DNA from: GCA-002050365 sp038235165
GTDB taxonomy: Bacteria; Acidobacteriota; Blastocatellia; Pyrinomonadales; Pyrinomonadaceae
NCBI GenBank assembly: GCA_038235165.1
Contig: JBBSUG010000023.1
Coordinates: forward strand, 4,538-68,537
Length of the DNA: 64,000 bases
Direction: 5' to 3'
The notes beneath the pieces are model-generated. The model had not been told where the DNA came from. It made no database searches and was given only the letters and a program-made list of their open reading frames with translations. Position numbers and translations under genes: made by a program. Below, one piece after another: positions 8,515 through 15,963 of this stretch (positions within the stretch are counted from its first letter, which is position 1; the number at the start of each line of letters is the position of its first letter).

Positions 8515-9690
8515 CTATTTCTCACCTTGCAGTAAAATTTCTAACCTTTGCTCTTTTATTCCATAAAATTCTTTAATCGAGCGAATTTGTTCGTCCAATT
8601 TAACCGTGTCAACATCTTTTTCGTGTTTCGTGCCGACGATCATATTGTTTTTCGGCGTGTGTTCGGTCGCCACGAATTCAAAAAGTTTGGTCGCATAGCC
8701 GCTTTTTTCTAATAAAAGCGAGCGCAGTCCGTCGGTCAAAGTTTCGGCTTCGCGTTCGAGCATCACGCCGTGTTTGAAAATATTTTTGAACATTTCCGGC
8801 GGTTTAATTTGCGGGCGAATCTCCTGATGACAGCACGGCGCGGCGACGATCAGCGCGGCATTCGTTTTGATTCCCGCAAAAATCGCGTCGTCGGTCGCCG
8901 TGTTGCAGGCGTGCAGCGCGATCAGCACGTCAACATTTTCCAATTCGTAATCGCCGATATAGCCTTGGACAAATTGCAAACCGCTGAATTCGCTCGCTTT
9001 AGCGATGTCGTTTCCAAGCCCGACAAGCTGTTCTTTTGTATCAACGCCGATAACCTGAACATCAATTTCGCGCGTATTTTTGAAATAATCGTATGTCGCA
9101 AATGTCAGATAACCTTTGCCCGAACCCATATCAACAATTTTTAATTGTTTTTTATCGGCAAGCGCGGATTTGTCAAAAAGACTACCCAAAATTTCAACGA
9201 ATTTGTTGATTTGTTTCCATTTATCCTGCTGTTTGGTGCGAATGTCGCCGCGATCAGTCGTAATTCCCAACGCCTTCAGATAAAAACTGTTCGGGTCAAC
9301 CTGCAACTGCTTTTCGCGGTCGTGTTCGAGCGTCGGTGTCGCTTTGAAAGTCGGTTTTCCGGCGTTCAAACGCGATTTTCCTTTTTTGCCGATGTCGAGC
9401 TGAAAATCGTTCTCCGTCGTAAAAAGGTGTCCGCTGAAAAAACCACTGCCCAAAACTTGGCGGAGAATTTCCAAGCCTTCGTTAAAATCAAAATTTTTCG
9501 CCGTGTCGCGCGTGTCGTAGCGATAAAGAAAAAACAGCCGCTTGCCGCGCTTTGTTTCAATCAGACGAATCAGCAATTTTTGCAGATGCGCGTCTTGCCC
9601 TCGATAATTTCCCAAAGTCATTTTGACGAAATTTTCTTCGTGCAGACATTTTGCAAATTCACTGATAAATTTTTCAACATTTTCCGTCAT
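8515..9690 (-). CDS. SAM-dependent methyltransferase (Methyltransf_32/GSTCD-like)
   Basis: 391-residue protein. A ~180-residue N-terminal region contains D-F-Q-L-D-I-G-K-K-G-K-S-R-L. The Rossmann methyltransferase core carries motif I V-D-M-G-S-G-K-G-Y-L-T-F at 186-197. The family-specific A-L-H-A-C-N-T-A-T-D-D at 258-268 and A-A-P-C-C-H-Q-E at 283-290 place it in the group related to the C-terminal domain of eukaryotic GSTCD and to Methyltransf_32 proteins. The Cys-Cys-His motif suggests an RNA or protein substrate rather than a small molecule, but the target is unknown. No operon partner is evident. Confidence 0.82.
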   Translation of the reverse strand: MTENVEKFISEFAKCLHEENFVKMTLGNYRGQDAHLQKLLIRLIETKRGKRLFFLYRYDTRDTAKNFDFNEGLEILRQVLGSGFFSGHLFTTENDFQLDIGKKGKSRLNAGKPTFKATPTLEHDREKQLQVDPNSFYLKALGITTDRGDIRTKQQDKWKQINKFVEILGSLFDKSALADKKQLKIVDMGSGKGYLTFATYDYFKNTREIDVQVIGVDTKEQLVGLGNDIAKASEFSGLQFVQGYIGDYELENVDVLIALHACNTATDDAIFAGIKTNAALIVAAPCCHQEIRPQIKPPEMFKNIFKHGVMLEREAETLTDGLRSLLLEKSGYATKLFEFVATEHTPKNNMIVGTKHEKDVDTVKLDEQIRSIKEFYGIKEQRLEILLQGEK

Positions 9691-9701
9691 ATTTTCAATT
9701 C

Positions 9702-9947
9702 AGGAGCGCGGGAGTCTCGCCCGCCCCGTTCAAGCGAAGCAAAGAATGGGCAACGCCGCTCACCCTATAATTTAACTTTTATGCAACCACGGCGCACACC
9801 CAATTTTGCGCTTCACTCGCCAATTTTGAGCCAAGCAAAGAACACAGCAACGCCGCTCGACATTTTAATTAACTTTTATGCAAATGTGAGCGCACATCCG
9901 TTCTTTGCTTCGCTCGAACGGACGGCGGGCGGGACTCCCGCGCCCCT
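9702..9947. mobile_element. MITE-like element, copy A
   Basis: The 24-bp terminal arms AGGAGCGCGGGAGTCTCGCC.. (9702-9725) and ..GGGACTCCCGCGCCCCT (9924-9947) are inverted repeats with two mismatches. The similarity continues inward through a subterminal block containing GAAGCAAAGAA. The interior holds two diverged copies of a block with CAACGCCGCTC followed by AACTTTTATGCAA. There is no coding capacity and no transposase. The same termini recur at 33270-33531. Confidence 0.75.
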
Positions 9948-9952
9948 GCAAA

Positions 9953-10891
9953 TCATTCAGCCGCACGTTTTAATCTGTCCATCAACGCCAAACCGATTCC
10001 ACCTTCCTCAACCGTTTCGCAGTAAATCGTTTCGATGTTCCGCGCGTCGCATTCACGAAAAAACGCAAAAAAATCGTGTACATAATCTTCGACGGATTGG
10101 CAAACTTTTATCATATCAAATTTTTTATCCGGCTCATTCAAACCGATAAACGCATTCAATTTTGAACTTTGGACTTTGGACTTTGGACTTATCAAAACCA
10201 CGCGAGCGTTTGGCGAATAATGCTGATGCTTCAAACCCGGACTTTTCGGCTGTTCATTATTTTTTACTCGATAAGTTTGCGTTTCCGGCACAATTTCGCG
10301 CAAATCTTCGAGCGTAATCGCGCCCGAACGCAAAATCAGCGGAACGTCCGACGTGCAGTCAACGACGGTTGATTCCAAACCGATTTCCGTCGCCGCGCCT
10401 TGCAAAATACAGTCAATTCGTGAATCCAAATCTTCAAAAGCCGCCTGCCAATTTGTCGGCGAAGGTTTGCCCGACAGATTTGCCGACGGCGCGACGACGG
10501 GCGTTTCGCAATTCCATAAAAATTCCAATGCCAAATCATTTTTCGGCATTCTGACACCGATTGTTTCAAGATTTGCCGTCGCAATCAGCGGAACTTCATC
10601 GGCTTTCGGCAAGACCAAAGTCAACGCCGACGGAAAAAAAGCGTCAATAAATTTCTGCGCGTTCGGAGTAATTTTACTGACCAACAATTCGATTTGCGCG
10701 AGATTTCCGACGTGCGCGATCAACGGATTATCGTTTGGACGCTGTTTTGCAGCGAATATTTTCGCAATTGCCGCCGCGTCAAAAACATTCGCGCCCAAAC
10801 CGTAAACAGTTTCGGTCGGAAACGCGACGATGCCGCCTTTTTTGATAAATTCAGCGGCTTCGGCGGCGGATTTTGTCAGGAATGTTTTCAT
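9953..10891 (-). CDS. Threonylcarbamoyl-AMP synthase, Sua5 type
   Basis: Makes threonylcarbamoyl-AMP from threonine, bicarbonate and ATP for the t6A37 modification of ANN-decoding tRNAs. The YrdC domain spans about residues 1-185 (G-G-I-V-A-F-P-T-E-T-V-Y-G-L-G, K-x-R-P-N-D-N-P-L, A-P-S-A-N-L-S-G-K-P-S-P-T). A linker with S-P-G-L-K-H-Q-H-Y-S-P and the Sua5 C-terminal domain follow. I chose the ATG giving M-K-T-F-L-T-K; a GTG 39 bp upstream (10930) is also possible. A tandem 7-bp repeat (10161-10190) encodes part of the C-terminal domain. tsaB, tsaD and tsaE are not nearby. Confidence 0.93.
   Translation of the reverse strand: MKTFLTKSAAEAAEFIKKGGIVAFPTETVYGLGANVFDAAAIAKIFAAKQRPNDNPLIAHVGNLAQIELLVSKITPNAQKFIDAFFPSALTLVLPKADEVPLIATANLETIGVRMPKNDLALEFLWNCETPVVAPSANLSGKPSPTNWQAAFEDLDSRIDCILQGAATEIGLESTVVDCTSDVPLILRSGAITLEDLREIVPETQTYRVKNNEQPKSPGLKHQHYSPNARVVLISPKSKVQSSKLNAFIGLNEPDKKFDMIKVCQSVEDYVHDFFAFFRECDARNIETIYCETVEEGGIGLALMDRLKRAAE
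10161..10190 (-). repeat. Tandem 7-bp repeat inside the Sua5 gene
   Basis: On the plus strand TTTGAAC is followed by three perfect TTTGGAC units and TT. On the coding strand the unit is AGTCCAA. Because 7 is not a multiple of 3, successive units are read in different frames, giving K-S-K-V-Q-S-S-K-L. The unit matches that in pyrF (ATTCCAR) within one or two bases. Confidence 0.85.
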
Positions 10892-11034
10892 TGGATTTCT
10901 CAGATTTTCCCTTAAAAATGATGAAAACACAAAGAAACCGCGCGTTTTGTCGAAAAAGTTAAAGCTGTGTGCCGCACTGCAAATTTCGCATCGTCAATTT
11001 TTCGTTTAGGCAGCCGAAAAATCCCGTCTGTTTA

Positions 11035-13065
11035 TTATTTTTCATTGATAAATTTCAGAGATGTTTCAAAGATTTCGTCGCGTCCGGTCAGCAATCCGCG
11101 CCGCGTAGTTTCGGCGGCGATGTCGGGAACGATTCCTCTGCCTTCGAGCGTCGTTCCGTCGGATGTTTGAAAACTTGCCACGACGTATTGAAGCACGCCG
11201 CCGGTCGGAAGTAATGCGACTAATGACGGCAAAACCGCGCCTGCCGACGGCGAACCGACAACGACGGCGCGTTTATTCGACTGCATTCCGCCCGCGAAGA
11301 CTTCCGACGTGCTGCCTGTTCCTTCGTCGGTTAAAATGACGATCTTTCCTTTGTAAGCCCGTTCACCCAAACCCGCGTAAGCATATTGTGTCGTCTCGTA
11401 GCGATATTTGAAAGAACCGAGCGAACCCGGCGATTTGCACAGTAAATTTGCCAACGCCGGAGCTAGATCGCCCGCGCCGCCCGGATTTCCGCGCAAATCT
11501 ATAATCAACGCTTTGGTATCGCGCAATTCGTTTAGTGCCGCCGCAAACTTCAGCAAAAGATCGCCGAAAAATAAATTGAATTTGATATAGCCGATGTTTC
11601 CGTTAAGTTTTTTCGATTCAAATTCTAATTGATTCCCGACCGTTTGCGCTTTTCGGGTGAGTTCCAATTTCAGTGATTTATCATTTGCGTCAGAGAATTC
11701 CAGATCAACTTTGGTGTCGGATTTTCCTGCTAATTCACCGCTGACGGAACGTGCGCGAGCGAGTTTTTCGCGCAGTTGAAAGCCTGTGTTCTCTTTTCGA
11801 TATTCGGCGTAAAGCTCGTCCGGCGTTTTGCCGTTGACGCGGCGCAAAACGAAACCGGGACGAATGCCGGCGAGCGCGGCGGGCGAATCTTTTTTGACAG
11901 CAGCGGCGAGCATTTGATTTCCGACATACTGCACGCTCAAGCCAATCGAACCGTTGCCGGACTCCGACGCGCGGGAACTCAGCGTTCTCACGCCGGTCGG
12001 CGGCACGACCTTGAAATGAGAAAGATGCAGTTCCTGAACCATCCGGTTGAGAAGTTTATGAAAATCTTCGCTTTGCGCGTCCCCTTTTGCCAGCGGCAGA
12101 TATTTGTCGTGAATCGCCCGCCAATTGACACCGTTAAATGCCTGGTCGAAAAATGTGTCGTTGACGGTTTTCCAAACAGTTTCAAAAGTGTCGAGACGCG
12201 CCGTTTCGGAAAGTTCGCCGCTCTTTTCAGTTTGCGGCGTTTCGGTTCGGCTCGATTTCTGTGCCGCGTCAGATTTTGAAACGGCTGGCGATGTTGACGA
12301 TGATGTCGTTTCCTGAAATTCAAAAATTTCGCTTTTGAACGGCTCGTTAAATTTCAGCCCGGTTATTTTGCTAATCAGCGAGTATTGCGAATTAACCGCA
12401 GTCGCAATAAAAGCGACGGTTACTCTGCCGACTTTGCGGTAGTCGTCGTAAGTTTTGGTTTGCGTGACGGCATCGCCGCTGATCGTCTGTTTTAATAGAT
12501 AAGTTGACGGGTCGAAATAATATTTAACCGGAATTTCCTTTCCGTCATTGTCAGTGTCCGCGCTTTTGACGACCAGATAATTTTTACCGCCGAGCTGTTC
12601 ATCGGCAAGACGCTCAAATTTTTTCCCGCTCGCTTGATAATCGTAAAGCACTGCGCCCGGCAGTTTTACTCCGCCGCTCATCAAAGATTTCGCCTGCGGA
12701 TTGGTCGCGTCGAGATAACCTTTGAAAAACGGAGCTTTCTGCCACGCTTTTGTGCCGTCAAAACCCGATTCGATAATTCCCGCGCCGCCGTCCTGCCGCT
12801 GATATGAACGCTTTCCGGCTATTTCTTCGATGAGAATAATTTTAATAACTCTTCCCATCACCGCGCTTTCAGTCGTTCTTTCGATTAATTTTATCGCGGC
12901 AAAAGCCTCGCGCCCGCCGATGGCTTCGACGTTCTTTTCTAAAATTTCATCAACCGTTTCATTACCGTTTTTGGGCGGCATTTTTTGCTGTGCTGCCGCG
13001 CCGTGCGGCAAAAGACCGAACATTATTGTTATCAAACATAAAAAAGACAGTGTTTTGTTTTTCAT
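11035..13065 (-). CDS. Secreted S41-family serine protease with PDZ domain
   Basis: 676 residues. The signal peptide covers about 1-25 (L-C-L-I-T-I-M-F-G-L-L-P-H-G-A-A-A-Q). An N-terminal domain of ~220 residues resembles outer-membrane lipoprotein-sorting-like beta structures (Y-Y-F-D-P-S-T-Y-L-L-K). A Ser/Thr-rich linker at 252-290 leads to the tail-specific-protease N-terminal helices, a PDZ domain near 370-415 (S-P-A-A-L-A-G-I-R-P-G-F-V-L), and the S41 core with I-I-D-L-R-G-N-P-G-G at 521-530. The predicted nucleophile is S585 in G-T-G-S-T-S-E. The Ctp-type lysine is not in its usual place (G-S-P-S-A-G-A), so it fits the tricorn-like S41B branch. It is divergent from the two-component system, which may share the control region. 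Confidence 0.85.
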   Translation of the reverse strand: MKNKTLSFLCLITIMFGLLPHGAAAQQKMPPKNGNETVDEILEKNVEAIGGREAFAAIKLIERTTESAVMGRVIKIILIEEIAGKRSYQRQDGGAGIIESGFDGTKAWQKAPFFKGYLDATNPQAKSLMSGGVKLPGAVLYDYQASGKKFERLADEQLGGKNYLVVKSADTDNDGKEIPVKYYFDPSTYLLKQTISGDAVTQTKTYDDYRKVGRVTVAFIATAVNSQYSLISKITGLKFNEPFKSEIFEFQETTSSSTSPAVSKSDAAQKSSRTETPQTEKSGELSETARLDTFETVWKTVNDTFFDQAFNGVNWRAIHDKYLPLAKGDAQSEDFHKLLNRMVQELHLSHFKVVPPTGVRTLSSRASESGNGSIGLSVQYVGNQMLAAAVKKDSPAALAGIRPGFVLRRVNGKTPDELYAEYRKENTGFQLREKLARARSVSGELAGKSDTKVDLEFSDANDKSLKLELTRKAQTVGNQLEFESKKLNGNIGYIKFNLFFGDLLLKFAAALNELRDTKALIIDLRGNPGGAGDLAPALANLLCKSPGSLGSFKYRYETTQYAYAGLGERAYKGKIVILTDEGTGSTSEVFAGGMQSNKRAVVVGSPSAGAVLPSLVALLPTGGVLQYVVASFQTSDGTTLEGRGIVPDIAAETTRRGLLTGRDEIFETSLKFINEK

Positions 13066-13152
13066 TTATTTATTCTTCCTTTATTTAAGATATTTATGAA
13101 TTTCGAGTTCCATCAAAACTTGACCGTCAGTATCGGATATTTATTCGGTTTG

Positions 13153-13196
13153 GTTGTTAAGACGGTAATAAGAAGTTGTTAAGAATGTAAAATCTT
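13153..13196 (+). promoter_or_regulatory. Direct repeats in 11-bp phase, candidate response-regulator operator
   Basis: GTTGTTAAGAC (13153), GGTAATAAGAA (13164) and GTTGTTAAGAA (13175) stand head-to-tail at exactly 11-bp spacing; a degenerate TGTAAAATCTT follows. Head-to-tail sites at 11-bp spacing are the known geometry for OmpR/PhoB-family regulators. They lie in the divergent region between the S41 protease and the kinase, so autoregulation and control of the protease are plausible inferences. Confidence 0.5.
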
Positions 13197-13234
13197 ACGT
13201 TTAAGCGGTTTCGGAGAGGAAAAGTTGTGGCACA

Positions 13235-15142
13235 ATGGCAAATGTGAGATATCGTTTTCAAAAACCGGGTTTAATTTCTGCGGCGGTTGCTTTGCTCGCA
13301 GCGACTCTGGCGACGCTCGCCGTGCTGCAATATCGCTGGATTGGGCAGACGAGCGACGGCGAGCGCGAAAAAATGCAGAAATCGGTGAAACTCGCCGCCG
13401 AAAATCTGAGCCGCGATTTCGACCGCGAATTGACGCGCACTTACCTGGAAATGCAAATTGATTCGACGAGTTTTGAACGGAAGGATTGGGAAAATTACGC
13501 TCTGCGCTTTCATCGCTGGAAGACGACTGCCGCCTATCCAAAGTTAGTCGGCAAAGTTTTCGTCGCCGATAACGAGCGCGGAACGCTTCATTTGTCGGCT
13601 TATGACGAAACGAAGCAACGCTTTGAAGAAACGACGTGGCTGCCGCAGTTTGCCCGCGTAAAAAGTGAAATTGAGCGTGATTTAAGCGGCGCGGAGAAAA
13701 ACTGCAAAGTCGAATTCCTCGCGCCCGATATTCCGGCTCTGATAATTCCGATTTCGACGGTTAATCTGCTCGATTTGCAAAATGTTCAGGTTAGTTCGGC
13801 GCAGAATGAATCTCAAATTCGCAATCTGGTTCGGTGCAGCGGTTATACAATCGTGCTGCTCGATTCGGATTACATCGAAAGCGAATTATTTCCGCTGCTC
13901 GTTTCACGCTATTTCAATTCAGCCGTCAACGATGAGGATTCCCACTACGACGTAACGGTTGTGAACCGCACCGAGCCGCCGCAAATTATTTATCAATCAG
14001 ATTCGCCCGCGCTGCCGGAAACTTTGGACAAAGGCGATGCGGAAAGCGATTTGTTCGCGTTGAGATTTGATGAAATTCAGAGTTTATTGTCCGCCGCGCC
14101 CCGTCTTCAAAAACAGTCGCCGACGAGCGAAGAAAAACAAGAACGAGCGGTTTCGGTCAGCGTTCTCATCGCCCCGCAGAGCGGCAGTAATTCGGCGATG
14201 ACTGCCGCCGGTGCGCTGTTTGGCGACGAACGCGGACGCTGGCAGTTAATCGCGCGGCATCGAAACAGTTCGCTCGAAGCAGCGGTCGAAACGATGCGGC
14301 AACGCAATCTGATCGTCAGTTTCGGCATTTTGCTGCTGCTCGCCACCAGCGGAATTTTGCTCGTCGTTTTATCAAATCGCTCCAGAAATTTCGCGCGGCG
14401 GCAAACCAATTTCGTGGCAAGCGTCACGCACGAATTGCGAACGCCGCTCGCCGTCATTCGCGCGGCAAGCGAAAATATCGCCGACGGAATTATCGCCGAC
14501 AATGCCGAAATCAGAGAATACGGCATATTGATTAAAGACGAAGAACGCCGCCTGTCGGCGATGGTCGAACAGGTTCTGGAATTCGCCGGAGCGCAGACGG
14601 CGAACAGGCAACACTATGAAAACCGGCGCGAAAACATCGCCGTAATGGTCCGCGCCGCGCTCGGCGATTACAAAAGCGAACTGGAAGATCGCGGGTTTCA
14701 AGTCGTTTTAGAAATCGAATCCGACCTGCCGGAAATTAGAGCTGACCGTGAAGCATTGCGCCGCGCTATTGGAAATCTCGTCGGCAACGCCGTCAAATAC
14801 GCCGGCGAAATTCGAGAAAAACGGCGCCTCGAAATCAGCGTTCGCGCCGCGCCGGATAAAATGTCAAAACAAGTCGAAATCGTCGTCAAAGACAATGGCG
14901 CGGGCATTGAAAAATACGATTTGCCGCATATTTTCAAACTATTTTATCGCGGGCGAAAAGCAGCCGAGAGCCAAATCAAAGGCAGCGGCATCGGTTTGAG
15001 TTTGGTCAAACAAATCGTTGAAGCGCACGGCGGAAAAATCAGCGTCGTTAGCGAAACGGGGCGCGGCAGCACTTTTGCGCTGCGTCTTCCGGCTGCGACT
15101 GATTCTGATCTCGACGGTATTTTTACACATCAAAATTTATGA
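13235..15142 (+). CDS. Sensor histidine kinase, membrane-bound
   Basis: 635 residues. TM1 is at about 12-31 and TM2 at about 359-379, enclosing a ~325-residue extracytoplasmic sensor with no recognised fold. There is no obvious HAMP domain. The HisKA H-box F-V-A-S-V-T-H-E-L-R-T-P-L puts the phospho-accepting His at 399. The ATPase domain has N-box A-I-G-N-L-V-G-N-A-V-K-Y, G1 K-D-N-G-A-G-I-E and G2 G-S-G-I-G-L-S-L-V-K-Q-I-V. The ATG at 13235 has GGAGAGGAAAAG upstream. The stop overlaps the response-regulator start by 4 bp (ATGA). The signal is unknown; the divergent periplasmic protease suggests an envelope-related one. Confidence 0.93.
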   Translation: MANVRYRFQKPGLISAAVALLAATLATLAVLQYRWIGQTSDGEREKMQKSVKLAAENLSRDFDRELTRTYLEMQIDSTSFERKDWENYALRFHRWKTTAAYPKLVGKVFVADNERGTLHLSAYDETKQRFEETTWLPQFARVKSEIERDLSGAEKNCKVEFLAPDIPALIIPISTVNLLDLQNVQVSSAQNESQIRNLVRCSGYTIVLLDSDYIESELFPLLVSRYFNSAVNDEDSHYDVTVVNRTEPPQIIYQSDSPALPETLDKGDAESDLFALRFDEIQSLLSAAPRLQKQSPTSEEKQERAVSVSVLIAPQSGSNSAMTAAGALFGDERGRWQLIARHRNSSLEAAVETMRQRNLIVSFGILLLLATSGILLVVLSNRSRNFARRQTNFVASVTHELRTPLAVIRAASENIADGIIADNAEIREYGILIKDEERRLSAMVEQVLEFAGAQTANRQHYENRRENIAVMVRAALGDYKSELEDRGFQVVLEIESDLPEIRADREALRRAIGNLVGNAVKYAGEIREKRRLEISVRAAPDKMSKQVEIVVKDNGAGIEKYDLPHIFKLFYRGRKAAESQIKGSGIGLSLVKQIVEAHGGKISVVSETGRGSTFALRLPAATDSDLDGIFTHQNL

Positions 15143-15828
15143 AATCACGCATTCTTTTGATCGAAGACGAACGCGGACTAATCATTACTTTGCGCGACCG
15201 CCTCAGAAGTGAAGGTTATGAAGTCGAAACGGCGCGCGACGGCGTAACGGGTTTCGAGCGCGCCGCCGCCGAAGCGTTCGATTTAATTTTGCTCGACGTG
15301 ATGCTCCCTGAACGCAGCGGCTTGGATGTCTGCCGCGATTTGCGACAGAGAAGAATCTCGACACCGATATTGATGCTGACGGCGCGCGGGCAGATTTACG
15401 ATAAAGTTTTGGGACTCAAGATCGGCGCGGACGATTACTTGACGAAACCATTTGATATGGCGGAACTGCTCGCCCGCGTCGAAGCGCAGTTGCGCCGCAT
15501 CATTTCTCAGATTGGTTCCGGCAGCACTGAAAGTTATCGTTTCGGCACAGTCAGCGTGGATTTTCGCCGCGCCGAAATCGTCCGCGCCGGACAAAAAATA
15601 GAACTGTCGGCACGCGAGTTCAAACTGCTGCAATACCTGATTGGAAATCGCGGAACGCTCTGCACACGCGATAAACTGCTCGACGAAGTGTGGGGTTATG
15701 ATGTAACCGTAACGACGCGCACCGTTGATGTTCACATCGCTTGGCTACGGCAGAAACTCGAAGAAAATCCGCGTCATCCGCAATATCTACTCACTATCTA
15801 CGGTTTGGGTTATAAATTTGCGGATTAA
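15139..15828 (+). CDS. OmpR/PhoB-family response regulator
   Basis: 229-residue DNA-binding response regulator. In the receiver domain (1-120) the acidic pocket is E9-D10-E11, the phospho-acceptor is D53 in L-L-D-V-M-L-P-E, the switch Thr is in M-L-T-A-R-G, and Lys is in Y-L-T-K-P-F. The C-terminal winged helix (about 135-228) has S-A-R-E-F-K-L-L-Q-Y-L, V-W-G-Y-D and R-T-V-D-V-H-I-A-W-L-R-Q-K-L. It overlaps the kinase gene by 4 bp, so the two form a cognate pair. The 11-bp-phase repeats upstream of the kinase gene are the best candidate binding site. Confidence 0.95.
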   Translation: MKSRILLIEDERGLIITLRDRLRSEGYEVETARDGVTGFERAAAEAFDLILLDVMLPERSGLDVCRDLRQRRISTPILMLTARGQIYDKVLGLKIGADDYLTKPFDMAELLARVEAQLRRIISQIGSGSTESYRFGTVSVDFRRAEIVRAGQKIELSAREFKLLQYLIGNRGTLCTRDKLLDEVWGYDVTVTTRTVDVHIAWLRQKLEENPRHPQYLLTIYGLGYKFAD

Positions 15829-15926
15829 ACGAGGAAACTTAGCAAATATGACATAACCGCTTTTTCCGACGGATTATGTTTCAATTATTCAGCCACAGCT
15901 CCGATCAAATTTCCTTCTTCCCGCGC

Positions 15927-15950
15927 CTTTGCGTCTTCGCACCTTCGCGT
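15927..15950 (+). repeat. Tandem 8-bp repeat upstream of uvrC
   Basis: Three head-to-tail octamers CTTTGCGT, CTTCGCAC and CTTCGCGT end 13 bp before the uvrC ATG. The consensus is CTTYGCRY. No dyad symmetry is seen. It resembles the short-period repeats elsewhere in the window. Confidence 0.6.
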
Positions 15951-15963
15951 TAAAATTTAGTTA

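Noticed and set aside
9145..10149. Long plus-strand open frame of 334 codons
   Set aside because: It runs antisense across the methyltransferase start, the MITE-like element and the end of the Sua5 gene; the peptide is low-complexity Phe/Arg-rich and changes character at each boundary.
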